NCBI GenBank assembly: GCA_004555205.1
Contig: SFIY01000004.1
Coordinates: 15,042 to 79,041 of the forward strand
Length of the DNA: 64,000 nt
Source of the DNA: Clostridiales bacterium
Lineage (GTDB): Bacteria; Bacillota; Clostridia; Oscillospirales; Oscillospiraceae
Direction: 5' to 3'
Made by a program: the position numbers and the translations under genes. Within the stretch, counting starts at the first letter, position 1; every line of letters begins with the position of its first letter. Shown here piece by piece: positions 8,455 to 16,380 of this stretch. The notes beneath the pieces were generated by a model that saw nothing but the letters and a program-made list of their open reading frames with translations, searched no databases and was not told the DNA's origin.

Positions 8455-8928
8455 ATGCAGCGAAAAACTTTGCAAAAAACGATATATTATATGTTGTTCG
8501 TAATCTATAGTCTGACAATGCTATGGCTTTTGTTCGGCAGGCAGCAGTACCATCGTGAAATGATGGATATGCTGGTGAATCTGCGGCCGTTAAAAACGAT
8601 ACGCGCCTATCTGTATGTGCTGCAAAACAGGGAAGAGGCGTACCTGCTGCGCATTGCTGCGTTTAATTTGTTCGGCAATGTGGTATTGTTCATTCCATAT
8701 GGCATTTTTTTGCCGTATCTGTTCCGCCGTATGCGAGCGCTATGGAAAGTGATGCTGTTTGGTGCGGTCACCATCGTATGTGTTGAATTGCTGCAGATCG
8801 CCACACTGCGCGGAAGCTGCGATGTCGATGATCTGATCTTGAATATGATGGGCATTTTAATCGGCTATATCGTGTTTCGGATAGCGCATTTAAGATGTCC
8901 GAAGAACACCGGCGAGCCGACAAATTGA
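8455..8928 (+). CDS. VanZ-like membrane protein
   Basis: 157 residues from ATG 8455 (TTG 8452 is adjacent). Four membrane segments are visible (about residues 8-27, 58-80, 90-112 and 125-148). The family signatures are NLFGNVVLFIPYGIFLPYL in the middle and ELLQ...RGSCDVDDLILNMMGILIGY near the end. VanZ itself gives low-level teicoplanin resistance, but most family members have unknown roles in the cell envelope. Stands alone with its own promoter; its stop codon lies inside a TTGAAC repeat. Confidence 0.8.
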   Translation: MQRKTLQKTIYYMLFVIYSLTMLWLLFGRQQYHREMMDMLVNLRPLKTIRAYLYVLQNREEAYLLRIAAFNLFGNVVLFIPYGIFLPYLFRRMRALWKVMLFGAVTIVCVELLQIATLRGSCDVDDLILNMMGILIGYIVFRIAHLRCPKNTGEPTN

Positions 8929-9144
8929 ACAAAACAATTATTTTGTTACACAGTGTGCAGGCGTTGCCCAGCTCAAGCGCCCGGCAACTGCCGGAGCGGC
9001 AATATCATAACTTCTTGCAGTAGGAAGGACAGTGTGGTAAAATGAAAGACGGCAAGGAGAATTATAGCTGATTGTTCCCGTAGTTATGATTGAACAAAAT
9101 AAAAATTTTGTTCAATCGGGTGGAGGGGAATTTGCATTTTACCA
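8925..9144 (+). repeat. Leader with repeated TTGAACAAAA motif and nested inverted repeats
   Basis: TTGAACAAAAC at 8925 begins an imperfect inverted repeat ending at 8947. A perfect 13-bp inverted repeat spans 9088-9100 / 9105-9117 (half-site GATTGAACAAAAT) without a T run after it. Around it, TGGTAAAATG (9035-9044) is mirrored by CATTTTACCA (9135-9144). AAGGAGAATTAT occurs twice, at 9054 and 9151. The region looks like operator or leader RNA, not coding sequence. Confidence 0.65.
9015..9043 (+). promoter_or_regulatory. Promoter of the ferredoxin-recombinase pair
   Basis: TTGCAG 9015-9020, 17 bases, TAAAAT 9038-9043. The resulting leader would be about 115 bases and include the 13-bp inverted repeat. 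Confidence 0.55.
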
Positions 9145-9164
9145 TATCATAAGGAGAATTATTG

Positions 9165-9413
9165 ATGCCAGGCATTACAGTGACCAACGGACGGCAAATG
9201 GTTATTGTTCCGTTTGAAGATGGCGAAATGACGGCTGTGGCGCTTCAAAGAGTTTTAAAATTTACAACGCCGTGTCACGGGCACGGTACTTGCGGCAGAT
9301 GCAAAATACATGTCATTTTGCCCAACGGTGCTAGATCTGTGCAATTGGCCTGTATGTATCCTGCGCGGGAAATGACCATTGAAATGCCTGTAATTCGATT
9401 AAAGGTGGATTAA
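9165..9413 (+). CDS. Small [2Fe-2S] ferredoxin-like protein
   Basis: 82 residues from ATG 9165, 8 bases after AAGGAG (TTG 9162 adjacent). Cys37-x5-Cys43-x2-Cys46 in PCHGHGTCGRCK and Cys63 in LACMYP give the four ligands of a plant/adrenodoxin-type [2Fe-2S] cluster, as in the N-terminal domain of corrinoid-protein activating ASKHA enzymes, but here the domain stands alone. Its stop is 2 bases before the start of a tyrosine recombinase, whose ribosome site lies inside this gene. The physiological partner is unknown. Cluster binding is a prediction from spacing. Confidence 0.7.
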   Translation: MPGITVTNGRQMVIVPFEDGEMTAVALQRVLKFTTPCHGHGTCGRCKIHVILPNGARSVQLACMYPAREMTIEMPVIRLKVD

Positions 9414-9415
9414 AT

Positions 9416-10450
9416 ATGCCTATCAATTATCGTTTGGATTCGCCGCCGATTTTGATTGATTTTTTGTCTTATCATGAAACAATCAAAGCGCATTCACAGC
9501 GCACGGTCGATGAATACTATTTGGATCTGCGGAACTTTTTCCGTTATTTGAAGCAGATCCGTGATCCGTTGCTCCGCGATAAAAAACTGGATGAAATCAG
9601 CATTAAGGATATTGGACTGACATTTATGGCCTCTATCACATTGACGGATATCTATGGATATATGACATATCTCAGCCGTGAACGCGTGATACATCAACAT
9701 AGTGAAAATTCTGACAAAGGTTTGAGTGCGTCTTCCCGCGCACGAAAATTAGCAGCCATTCGCTCTTTTTTTAATTATTTATGCAATAAAGCACACCTTT
9801 TGGAAGAAAATCCCTGTAAGGATATCGACACGCCTAAACAGAAAAAGTCACTACCCCATTATCTGACATTGAATGAGTCCCTTTCCCTGCTGGACGCAGT
9901 AGACGGTCAGAATCGTGAGCGCGATTACTGCATTTTAACGCTGTTTCTGAATTGCGGACTGCGTATTTCTGAGCTGATTGGCCTGAATATCAGCGATATA
10001 CAGGACGATGCGGTGCGTGTACTGGGCAAAGGAAACAAAGTGCGCATTGTGTATTTGAATCAAGCGTGTAAGGATGCCTTGGCACAGTATCTTGCCATTC
10101 GCCGACCTATATCCGGCGCAGATCGTGATGCCCTCTTCCTCTCTGCGCAAAATAAGCGAATCAGCCGTTCCATGGTGCATGCGCTGGTAAAAAAGCATCT
10201 GGCAGAAGCCGGACTTGACAGCACGCAGTACTCTTCACATAAGCTTCGCCATACAGCGGCCACCCTGATGCTGCAAAACGGTGTAGATGTAAAGGCTGTG
10301 CAGGAGGTTTTGGGGCATGAACACTTGAATACCACTGAAATTTACACGCATATTGACAATGAAGCGCTTCGCATAGCTGCAAAGGCAAATCCCTTGTCAC
10401 GCGTTAAAATAAAAGGAAAAATTGAAGATAAAGAAACGACGGAATCCTAA
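9416..10450 (+). CDS. xerC: XerC-like tyrosine recombinase
   Basis: 344 residues from ATG 9416, with GGTGG inside the previous gene. Core-binding domain about 10-130, somewhat longer than in XerD because of an insert near 45-105, then a catalytic domain with Arg183 (GLRISEL), Lys205, His275 and Arg278 (HKLRH), His301 (LGHEH) and Tyr310 (TTEIYTH). It may be the XerC partner of the XerD at 1641, or a separate Xer paralogue. Translation is coupled to the [2Fe-2S] protein. The stop codon lies in the loop of a convergent terminator. Confidence 0.8.
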   Translation: MPINYRLDSPPILIDFLSYHETIKAHSQRTVDEYYLDLRNFFRYLKQIRDPLLRDKKLDEISIKDIGLTFMASITLTDIYGYMTYLSRERVIHQHSENSDKGLSASSRARKLAAIRSFFNYLCNKAHLLEENPCKDIDTPKQKKSLPHYLTLNESLSLLDAVDGQNRERDYCILTLFLNCGLRISELIGLNISDIQDDAVRVLGKGNKVRIVYLNQACKDALAQYLAIRRPISGADRDALFLSAQNKRISRSMVHALVKKHLAEAGLDSTQYSSHKLRHTAATLMLQNGVDVKAVQEVLGHEHLNTTEIYTHIDNEALRIAAKANPLSRVKIKGKIEDKETTES

Positions 10451-10466
10451 GATTCCGTCGTTTCTT
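10431..10466. terminator. Bidirectional terminator between the recombinase and the amidase gene
   Basis: Perfect 16-bp stem 10431-10446 / 10451-10466; the 4-base loop contains the recombinase stop. A-rich and T-rich ends serve both strands. Confidence 0.85.
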
Positions 10467-10467
10467 C

Positions 10468-10971
10468 TTATTGCCAGTCGTAGTATCCGGTAATATGCAG
10501 TACGCGCAGATCCGTGTATTCATAGGTGCTTAACGGCCGCCAATCTGCGTCATAGCTATGTGCGGCCAGCAGGATCCCTTCCGGGTTGCCGGTGCCATCG
10601 GTTTCGACGACAACCGGTGAATGGCGAAAACCTACGCCTTCAAAGGATAGCTGAATCACATCGCCCGGCTCTGCCTGCGCCAAATCCGCTTCGATACAGA
10701 CCGGACCGACAGACGGCTTGTTGCGTGTGAGAAATTGATACAGATAGATCACACCCGTCCAGGCCGGAGCCTTATCGTTGGCATTTCTGTAATACCAACC
10801 GTAGGTTGGCGTATAGTTCATCACGCCTGTTCCGGCATAAATGCACTGTGAAGCAAAATTCGTGCAGTCGCCGCCGATATTTTCGTAGTCGTAGTAAGCA
10901 GGATTTCGACCGTAAGCCCATTGATGGGCGTATGCGACGGCCTCTTGCCGCCGATATGGATGGAATTGCAA
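10468..10971 (-). CDS. Amidase-domain protein (Amidase_6 type)
   Basis: 167 residues. The pattern YRRQEAVAYAHQWAYGRNPAYYDYENIGGDCTNFASQC is the classic start of the putative amidase domain, with the catalytic Cys in GGDCTNFASQ and a His in FRHSPVV plus HSYD later. These NlpC/P60-like enzymes are thought to act on cell-wall peptides. No signal peptide or membrane segment is present, so it may be cytoplasmic or a spore-compartment protein. It stands alone, 36 bases downstream of the metal ATPase on the same strand. Confidence 0.8.
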   Translation of the reverse strand: MQFHPYRRQEAVAYAHQWAYGRNPAYYDYENIGGDCTNFASQCIYAGTGVMNYTPTYGWYYRNANDKAPAWTGVIYLYQFLTRNKPSVGPVCIEADLAQAEPGDVIQLSFEGVGFRHSPVVVETDGTGNPEGILLAAHSYDADWRPLSTYEYTDLRVLHITGYYDWQ

Positions 10972-11007
10972 GGTTAATCCCCCCTGCTTATCTTATGCAG
11001 CTTACCG

Positions 11008-12882
11008 TCAGACGCGCATCGCGCGCATGGCATTCAACACGGCCAGCATACAAACCCCCACATCGGCAAAAACAGCGATCCAAAGTCCCATATTACACAC
11101 AAGACTAAGTGTAAGGATAAGTGCCTTTACAGCAATTGAAAACGCAATATTTTCTTTGGCAATTGCCATGGTCTTTCGTGCAATACGAATGGCAAGCGCG
11201 ATCTTGTTTGGTTCATCGCTCATGATGACCATATCCGCTGCTTCCATCGCGGCATCAGAGCCAAGACCACCCATGGCGATCCCCACATCTGCCACAGCCA
11301 GGATCGGCGCATCATTGATACCGTCGCCGGCATAGAGTAAAGTTTCGCCATTTGCTTTCAATTTCTGTGCGCATGCCACTTTTTCCTCCGGCAGCAGCGC
11401 ACCGAAGGCGTGGTCAAGACCGATTTCCCTTGCAACCTGATCGGCAATGCTCTGGCGATCGCCGGACAGCATGGTCAGATCGTGCAGACCCAGACGGCGC
11501 AGCTCCTGTACGGCTTTAACGGCATCCGGTTTGATCGTATCAGACAGCAGGATACAGCCCAAATACGCACCATCCAAAGCCACATATACAGCGGTTTCGC
11601 CGCTCTGCGTCAGTTCGACCATATCACCGATCAGCTCGCTCTTACCGCAGAGCGCCTGCTTTCCGTCCAGAACAGCTTGCATACCGTGACCGGCAATTTC
11701 CTTCAATTGGCTCAAGCGTGTGTTGTCGATGTCGGTGCCGTATGCGTCCACAATGGCGGTTGCCAAGGGATGTGTGGACTGGCTTTCGCAGTAGGCAGCT
11801 ACTTCCAGCAGCAGCGCCTCGCTTACCCCGCTTGCCGGCTGTAATTTGGTCACTCTGAAGTTGCCCTCGGTCAGTGTGCCGGTTTTATCAAAAGCGGCCA
11901 CTTCCACTTTCGCCAGCAGCTCTAAATAGTTGCCGCCTTTCATCAGGATACCGTGGTGACTGGAGCAGCCGATTCCGGCAAAGAACGACAGCGGCACGGA
12001 GATCACCAATGCGCACGGACAGGAGATGACCAAAAAGGCCAATGCCTTATGGATAAATTGTGCCCAGGTGCCCCAGCCCATGAGCGGAGGCAAAACAGCC
12101 ACCAAGACGGCAATAGCGCAGACCAGCGGCGTGTAAACGCGTGCAAAACGGGTGATAAACTGTTCCGGTTTAGCCTTGTTTTCCTGTGCATCCTCGACCA
12201 GCTTCAAAATGCGGCTGACACTGGACTGGCCAAAGGATTTGGTTACTTCGATCTTTAGTGCGCCGTCCTTGGCCACGCAGCCTGCTAATGCGCTGCTGCC
12301 TGCCGACCACTCCTGCGGAACGGACTCCCCGGTCAGCGGAGAGGTATCCACATAGGCATCCCCCTCACGCACGATGCCGTCCAGCGGTACACGCTCGCCG
12401 GGACGCACCATAATCATTTCGCCGATGTGGACGGTTTTCGCTTCAACGGTGACAATGCCGTCCTCTGTCATCAGGTTTGCGTGGTCGGGCCGAATATTGA
12501 CCAGCGCCTTAATGGATTCACGGGAGGAATCCACCGCTTTATCCTGCAGCATTTCACCAATATCATACAGCAGCATAACAGCCACCGCCTCGGGATATTC
12601 GCCAATGCAAAAGGCACCGACAGAAGCAACCGTCATCAGAAAGTTTTCATCAAAAAATTTGCCGTGCATCATATTTTCCGCGGCTTCTTTCAACACAGGA
12701 AAACCTACCGGCAAATAGGCAATCAAACAGACAAGCAGTTCCGCAGTGCCCTTAAAAAAGAATAATGCCGCAATTAGTAATATACCGGAGAGAACCATGC
12801 GTATGACGGCAAGGCGGCTTGCCTGCGTCTGTCCATGCACACAATGTTCCCGGCTTTCATGTTCACAGCAATGACAAGACAC
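11008..12882 (-). CDS. cadA: Heavy-metal P1B-type ATPase (Zn/Cd exporter)
   Basis: 624 residues. TGES near 184, the transmembrane CPC motif at 288-290 (VISCPCALVISVPLSF), phosphorylation site DKTGT at 332, the ATP-binding HPLATAI, and GDGINDAPILAVADVGIAMG. The membrane and loop context match ZntA/CadA (P1B-2) exporters of Zn, Cd and Pb. There is no HMA domain; instead the first 16 residues are rich in Cys and His (CHCCEHESREHCVH), which could bind metal. The ArsR/CadC-type gene is 3 bases upstream, indicating a metal-inducible operon. Confidence 0.88.
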   Translation of the reverse strand: MSCHCCEHESREHCVHGQTQASRLAVIRMVLSGILLIAALFFFKGTAELLVCLIAYLPVGFPVLKEAAENMMHGKFFDENFLMTVASVGAFCIGEYPEAVAVMLLYDIGEMLQDKAVDSSRESIKALVNIRPDHANLMTEDGIVTVEAKTVHIGEMIMVRPGERVPLDGIVREGDAYVDTSPLTGESVPQEWSAGSSALAGCVAKDGALKIEVTKSFGQSSVSRILKLVEDAQENKAKPEQFITRFARVYTPLVCAIAVLVAVLPPLMGWGTWAQFIHKALAFLVISCPCALVISVPLSFFAGIGCSSHHGILMKGGNYLELLAKVEVAAFDKTGTLTEGNFRVTKLQPASGVSEALLLEVAAYCESQSTHPLATAIVDAYGTDIDNTRLSQLKEIAGHGMQAVLDGKQALCGKSELIGDMVELTQSGETAVYVALDGAYLGCILLSDTIKPDAVKAVQELRRLGLHDLTMLSGDRQSIADQVAREIGLDHAFGALLPEEKVACAQKLKANGETLLYAGDGINDAPILAVADVGIAMGGLGSDAAMEAADMVIMSDEPNKIALAIRIARKTMAIAKENIAFSIAVKALILTLSLVCNMGLWIAVFADVGVCMLAVLNAMRAMRV

Positions 12883-12885
12883 CGT

Positions 12886-13254
12886 TCAGCCCTCCCTTTC
12901 CTCCATAATGTGCGTAAATGCCAGCGAAAAGATCTCGCCGATATGAGCATCGTCCAGCGAATAGTAGACCACTCTTCCCTGCTTGCGGCTTTTCACCAGT
13001 CGTGATGAGCGCAGAATACGCAGTTGGTGAGAAATAGCCGACTGCGTCATGTTAAGCAATGCGGCCAGATCGCACACGCACATTTCCTCCAAACGCAGCG
13101 CACAAATGATGCGCGAGCGTGTGGAGTCGCCAAACACCTTAAATAGCTCGGAAACTTCATAAACCGGTGTTTCATCCGGCATTTGACGCCTTACTCTTTC
13201 CACCACATCCTCGTGAATGATGTTACATTCGCAAAAATCCATCTTATCCATCAT
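12886..13254 (-). CDS. cadC: ArsR/CadC-type metal-responsive repressor
   Basis: 122 residues. Winged helix-turn-helix with MTQSAISHQLRILRSSRLV as the recognition region. It has the CadC metal signature: Cys-x-Cys at the N-terminus (FCECN), CVCD in helix 3 (EEMCVCDLAAL) and a C-terminal helix with Asp/His. Such proteins leave DNA when Cd, Pb or Zn binds. It is the first gene of the operon with the exporter, and a matching palindromic operator lies upstream at 13266-13307. Confidence 0.88.
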   Translation of the reverse strand: MMDKMDFCECNIIHEDVVERVRRQMPDETPVYEVSELFKVFGDSTRSRIICALRLEEMCVCDLAALLNMTQSAISHQLRILRSSRLVKSRKQGRVVYYSLDDAHIGEIFSLAFTHIMEEREG

Positions 13255-13265
13255 GCTTCATCTCC

Positions 13266-13307
13266 TATATATGAATATATGCTCATATGTTCTTTTATTC
13301 ATATATA
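13266..13307 (-). promoter_or_regulatory. Probable ArsR/CadC operator
   Basis: Perfect 11-bp inverted repeat TATATATGAAT (13266-13276) / ATTCATATATA (13297-13307), with an inner near-perfect repeat GAATATATG-CT-CATATGTTC at 13273-13292 style spacing. This resembles ArsR-family 12-2-12 operators and lies directly upstream of the repressor gene. Confidence 0.65.
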
Positions 13308-13433
13308 CACCCGAATCTTGCGCTTGTCAATAGAAAATTAAAAAATATCGCAGGAATCCAATGCGGATTCATTGACTTTTTTCGGCAAATGCATTACTCT
13401 TATCATTGGTATTTTATTGATTGGAGGTTGCTC

Positions 13434-14243
13434 ATGAATACGGCAGAACTCTCCTGTGTATGCAAGCAAGTACGCAGAGATATTATCAACATGACCGCCA
13501 ATGCTGGCAGCGGTCATCCCGGCGGTTCTTTGTCCGCGGTGGAATTGATGACCAGCGTGTTTTACAATCATATGCGTATTGACCCGAAGAATCCGCATGA
13601 TGAAAACCGTGATCGCTTTGTGCTGAGTAAGGGCCATGCTGCCCCCTGCTACTATGCCGTTTTGGCCGAGCGCGGTTTTATCGATGCCAAGGAGTTTAAA
13701 AATTTCCGTCAGCTCCACAGCATTTTGCAGGGTCACCCTGACTGCAAGAAGGTGCCCGGCGTAGACGCCTCTACCGGTTCTCTGGGACAGGGATGCTCTA
13801 TCGCGGTCGGTATGGCGTTGGGGGCAAAGCTCCAAAATAAGGACACCAAGGTCTTTGCGCTGTTGGGTGACGGCGAATGTCAGGAAGGCCAGATCTGGGA
13901 GGCATTTATGTCTGCCGCGCACTATAAGCTGGATAATCTGACGGTCATGATCGACAACAACGGCCTGCAGATCGACGGCAGCAATGAGGAAGTCATGTCC
14001 TTGGGCGACATGCCTGCCAAGCTGCGTGCGTTCGGTTTTGAAGTATACGAGCTGGACGGCCATGATCTGGATGCCATCGAGGCTGCGCTCAGTGCACCGG
14101 CCGTTCCCGGCAAGCCCAAGTGCCTTTTGGCGCATACCGTCAAGGGCAAGGGTGTGTCCTTTATGGAAAATCAGGTAGGTTGGCACGGTAAGGCTCCCAA
14201 TGCCGAGCAGCGCGCCCAGGCTTTGAAGGAATTGGAGGACTAA
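13434..14243 (+). CDS. Transketolase, N-terminal (thiamine diphosphate) subunit
   Basis: 269 residues from ATG 13434, with GGAGG before it; the frame is open further up but the upstream translation lacks family character. Contains SGHPGGSLS, the GDGECQEGQIWEA...NNGLQIDG thiamine-diphosphate and Mg site, and HTVKGKGVSFME. It forms a split transketolase with the next gene, moving C2 units between sugar phosphates in the non-oxidative pentose phosphate pathway. A weak promoter (TTGACT 13372, 17 bases, TACTCT 13395) lies upstream. Confidence 0.92.
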   Translation: MNTAELSCVCKQVRRDIINMTANAGSGHPGGSLSAVELMTSVFYNHMRIDPKNPHDENRDRFVLSKGHAAPCYYAVLAERGFIDAKEFKNFRQLHSILQGHPDCKKVPGVDASTGSLGQGCSIAVGMALGAKLQNKDTKVFALLGDGECQEGQIWEAFMSAAHYKLDNLTVMIDNNGLQIDGSNEEVMSLGDMPAKLRAFGFEVYELDGHDLDAIEAALSAPAVPGKPKCLLAHTVKGKGVSFMENQVGWHGKAPNAEQRAQALKELED

Positions 14244-14249
14244 AGAATC

Positions 14250-15176
14250 ATGAGTGAAAAAATTGCAACCCGTGAAGCTTACGGCAAGGCGCTGGTGGAG
14301 CTGGCCGCCGTGAACGAAAAAGTCGTGGTGCTGGATGCCGACCTGGCAGGCGCCACAATGACCAAGTATTTTAAAGCCGCCTGCCCTGAGCGTTTCTTTG
14401 ACTGCGGTATCGCAGAGGGCAATATGATGAACATCGGTGCCGGACTGAGCACCATGGGTCTGGTTCCCTTCTGCTCCACATTTGCGATGTTCGGTGCAGG
14501 TCGTGCCTATGAACAGATCCGCAATTCTATCGCATATCCCAAGTTCAATGTAAAGATCTGCTGCTCTCATGCCGGCGTGTCCGTCGGTGAAGACGGCGGC
14601 AGCCACCAGGCGATTGAAGATATCGGCCTGATGCGCATGATCCCCGGTATGACCGTGATTGTTCCCGCTGATGCCAAGGAGGCCCGCAAGGCAACCTTTG
14701 CACTGGCTGCGTTCAAAGGCCCGGCCTATATGCGTCTGGCCCGCCTGGCCACCCCTGTATTTGACGAGGAGTACCCCTTTGAGATCGGCAAGGCGAATAT
14801 TCTGCGCGAGGGCAAGGATGTTGCCGTGTTTGCCTGCGGACTAATGGTCAATGAGGCGCTGGAGGCTGCCAAACTGCTTGCTGCCGAGGGCATCGAAATC
14901 AGCGTGATCAATGTGCATACCATCAAGCCCATTGATGAAGCCTGCGTGAGCGAATATGCCGCCAAGTGCGGCAATGTGGTCACAGTGGAGGAGCATAGTG
15001 TGATCGGTGGCCTTGGCGATGCCGTGGCCGGCGTACTGATGGGTAAAATCAACTGCAAGTTCCTCAAAATCGGTGTCAACGATCAGTTCGGACAGTCCGG
15101 CAAGGCGGCCGATGTACTGCGCGAGTACGGCTTGACGGCAGATCAGATTGCCGCTAAGATCAAGGCAACGCTGTAA
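14250..15176 (+). CDS. Transketolase, C-terminal subunit
   Basis: 308 residues, starting 6 bases after the N-terminal subunit. Contains the pyrimidine-binding domain (DADLAGATMTKYF, CGIAEGNMMNIGAGLS with the catalytic Glu, HAGVSVGEDGGSHQ) and the C-terminal transketolase domain (VINVHTIKPID, TVEEHSVIGGLGDAVA). Together with the previous gene it makes one active enzyme; split transketolases are common in Clostridia and archaea. Confidence 0.92.
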   Translation: MSEKIATREAYGKALVELAAVNEKVVVLDADLAGATMTKYFKAACPERFFDCGIAEGNMMNIGAGLSTMGLVPFCSTFAMFGAGRAYEQIRNSIAYPKFNVKICCSHAGVSVGEDGGSHQAIEDIGLMRMIPGMTVIVPADAKEARKATFALAAFKGPAYMRLARLATPVFDEEYPFEIGKANILREGKDVAVFACGLMVNEALEAAKLLAAEGIEISVINVHTIKPIDEACVSEYAAKCGNVVTVEEHSVIGGLGDAVAGVLMGKINCKFLKIGVNDQFGQSGKAADVLREYGLTADQIAAKIKATL

Positions 15177-15200
15177 AGCAATTTTCCTTTTCAAGCATAT

Positions 15201-15238
15201 AAAAACAGCGGAATGTGAACACACATTCCGCTGTTTTT
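15201..15238. terminator. Bidirectional terminator between transketolase and aldolase
   Basis: Perfect 17-bp stem 15201-15217 / 15222-15238 with a 4-base loop; A run and T run on either side serve both convergent genes. Confidence 0.9.
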
Positions 15239-15250
15239 GTGTTGTTGGCA

Positions 15251-16219
15251 TCAGTCGGCCTTGCCGTCACAGCCCAGGACATGGATGAGCTTGTGCTTCA
15301 CCAGTTCCTTCAGGTTATTGCGGGCAGGCTTGAGATACTGACGAGGATCGAAGTCTGCGGGGTGCTCGTTCAGATACTTGCGGATGCTGCCGGTCATAGC
15401 CAGACGCAGATCGGAGTCAATATTGATCTTGCACACGGCCATGGAAGCGGCCTTACGCAACTGTTCCTCGGGAATACCCACTGCATCGGGCATGGCGCCG
15501 CCGTTTTCGTTGATCATCTTCACATATTCCTGCGGAACGGAAGAAGAACCGTGCAGCACAATGGGGAAACCGGGCAGACGCTTCTGGATTTCCTCCAGAA
15601 TATCAAAACGCAGAGGAGGCGGCACAAGAATGCCCTTTTCGTTGCGGGTGCACTGTTCGGGCTTAAATTTATAGGCGCCGTGGCTGGTGCCGATCGCAAT
15701 GGCCAGAGAGTCACAGCCGGTGCGCTCTACAAACTCCTGTACATCTTCGGGACGGGTATAGGAAGAATCCTCAGCGCTGACGTTGACTTCATCCTCCACA
15801 CCGGCCAGCGTACCCAGCTCGGCCTCGACCACGACACCGTGTGCGTGGGCGTATTCCACCACCCGACGGGTAATGGCGATGTTTTCCTCAAAAGATTTGG
15901 AAGAGGCGTCGATCATAACGGAGGTAAAACCGTCGTCAATGCAGGATTTGCAGGTTTCAAAGCTGTCGCCGTGATCCAGATGCAGGCAAATGGGCAGGCC
16001 GGTCTCAATCACAGCGGCCTCTACCAGCTTGACCAGATATGTGCGGTTGGCATATGCGCGGGCGCCCTTGGAAACCTGCAAAATAACAGGAGCATTGCAC
16101 TCCTTGGCGGCTTCCGTGATCCCTTGAATGATTTCCATGTTGTTTACATTGAAGGCGCCGATGGCATAACCGCCCTCATACGCTTTTTTAAACATTTCAG
16201 TTGAAGTAACCAGTGGCAT
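15251..16219 (-). CDS. fba: Class II fructose-1,6-bisphosphate aldolase
   Basis: 322 residues. Zinc-dependent aldolase: GAFNVNNMEIIQGI at the start, HLDHGDSFE with the catalytic Asp and zinc His, VEAELGTLAGVEDEV, IGTSHGAYKF and VLHGSSSVP with further zinc His residues, then NIDSDLRLA for phosphate binding. Cleaves or forms fructose-1,6-bisphosphate in glycolysis/gluconeogenesis. Divergent from the PPi-type phosphofructokinase, which makes its substrate. Confidence 0.93.
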   Translation of the reverse strand: MPLVTSTEMFKKAYEGGYAIGAFNVNNMEIIQGITEAAKECNAPVILQVSKGARAYANRTYLVKLVEAAVIETGLPICLHLDHGDSFETCKSCIDDGFTSVMIDASSKSFEENIAITRRVVEYAHAHGVVVEAELGTLAGVEDEVNVSAEDSSYTRPEDVQEFVERTGCDSLAIAIGTSHGAYKFKPEQCTRNEKGILVPPPLRFDILEEIQKRLPGFPIVLHGSSSVPQEYVKMINENGGAMPDAVGIPEEQLRKAASMAVCKINIDSDLRLAMTGSIRKYLNEHPADFDPRQYLKPARNNLKELVKHKLIHVLGCDGKAD

Positions 16220-16280
16220 AGTAAACTCTCCTTCTATATCGTATTTATCATAAACATAACCTAAAATCGGAACACCTTAA

Positions 16281-16308
16281 TGATACCACATCTTTTCATT
16301 TTTGCAAG
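16281..16308 (-). promoter_or_regulatory. Probable fba promoter
   Basis: On the minus strand TTGCAA (16303-16308), 16 bases, TATCAT (16281-16286), about 60 bases before the fba start. Confidence 0.5.
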
Positions 16309-16318
16309 TATAACCGGT

Positions 16319-16347
16319 TTACTTTAGTCGACAGGCGTGGTAAAATA
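16319..16347 (+). promoter_or_regulatory. Probable promoter of the phosphofructokinase gene
   Basis: TTTACT 16319-16324, 17 bases, TAAAAT 16342-16347, then GTGGAGG before ATG 16381. Confidence 0.55.
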
Positions 16348-16380
16348 ACCGGTAGAAAGTTATTTGTGGAGGTATGACAC

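Noticed and set aside
9086..9208. Short open frame starting at ATG 9086 in the leader
   Set aside because: No ribosome site; it runs through the inverted repeat and out of frame into the [2Fe-2S] gene.
13338..14606. 422-codon open frame on the minus strand
   Set aside because: Antisense to the two transketolase genes, which have full catalytic motifs on the plus strand.
15215..16204. 329-codon open frame on the plus strand
   Set aside because: Antisense to fba; starts in the terminator between the two genes and shows no protein-like pattern.
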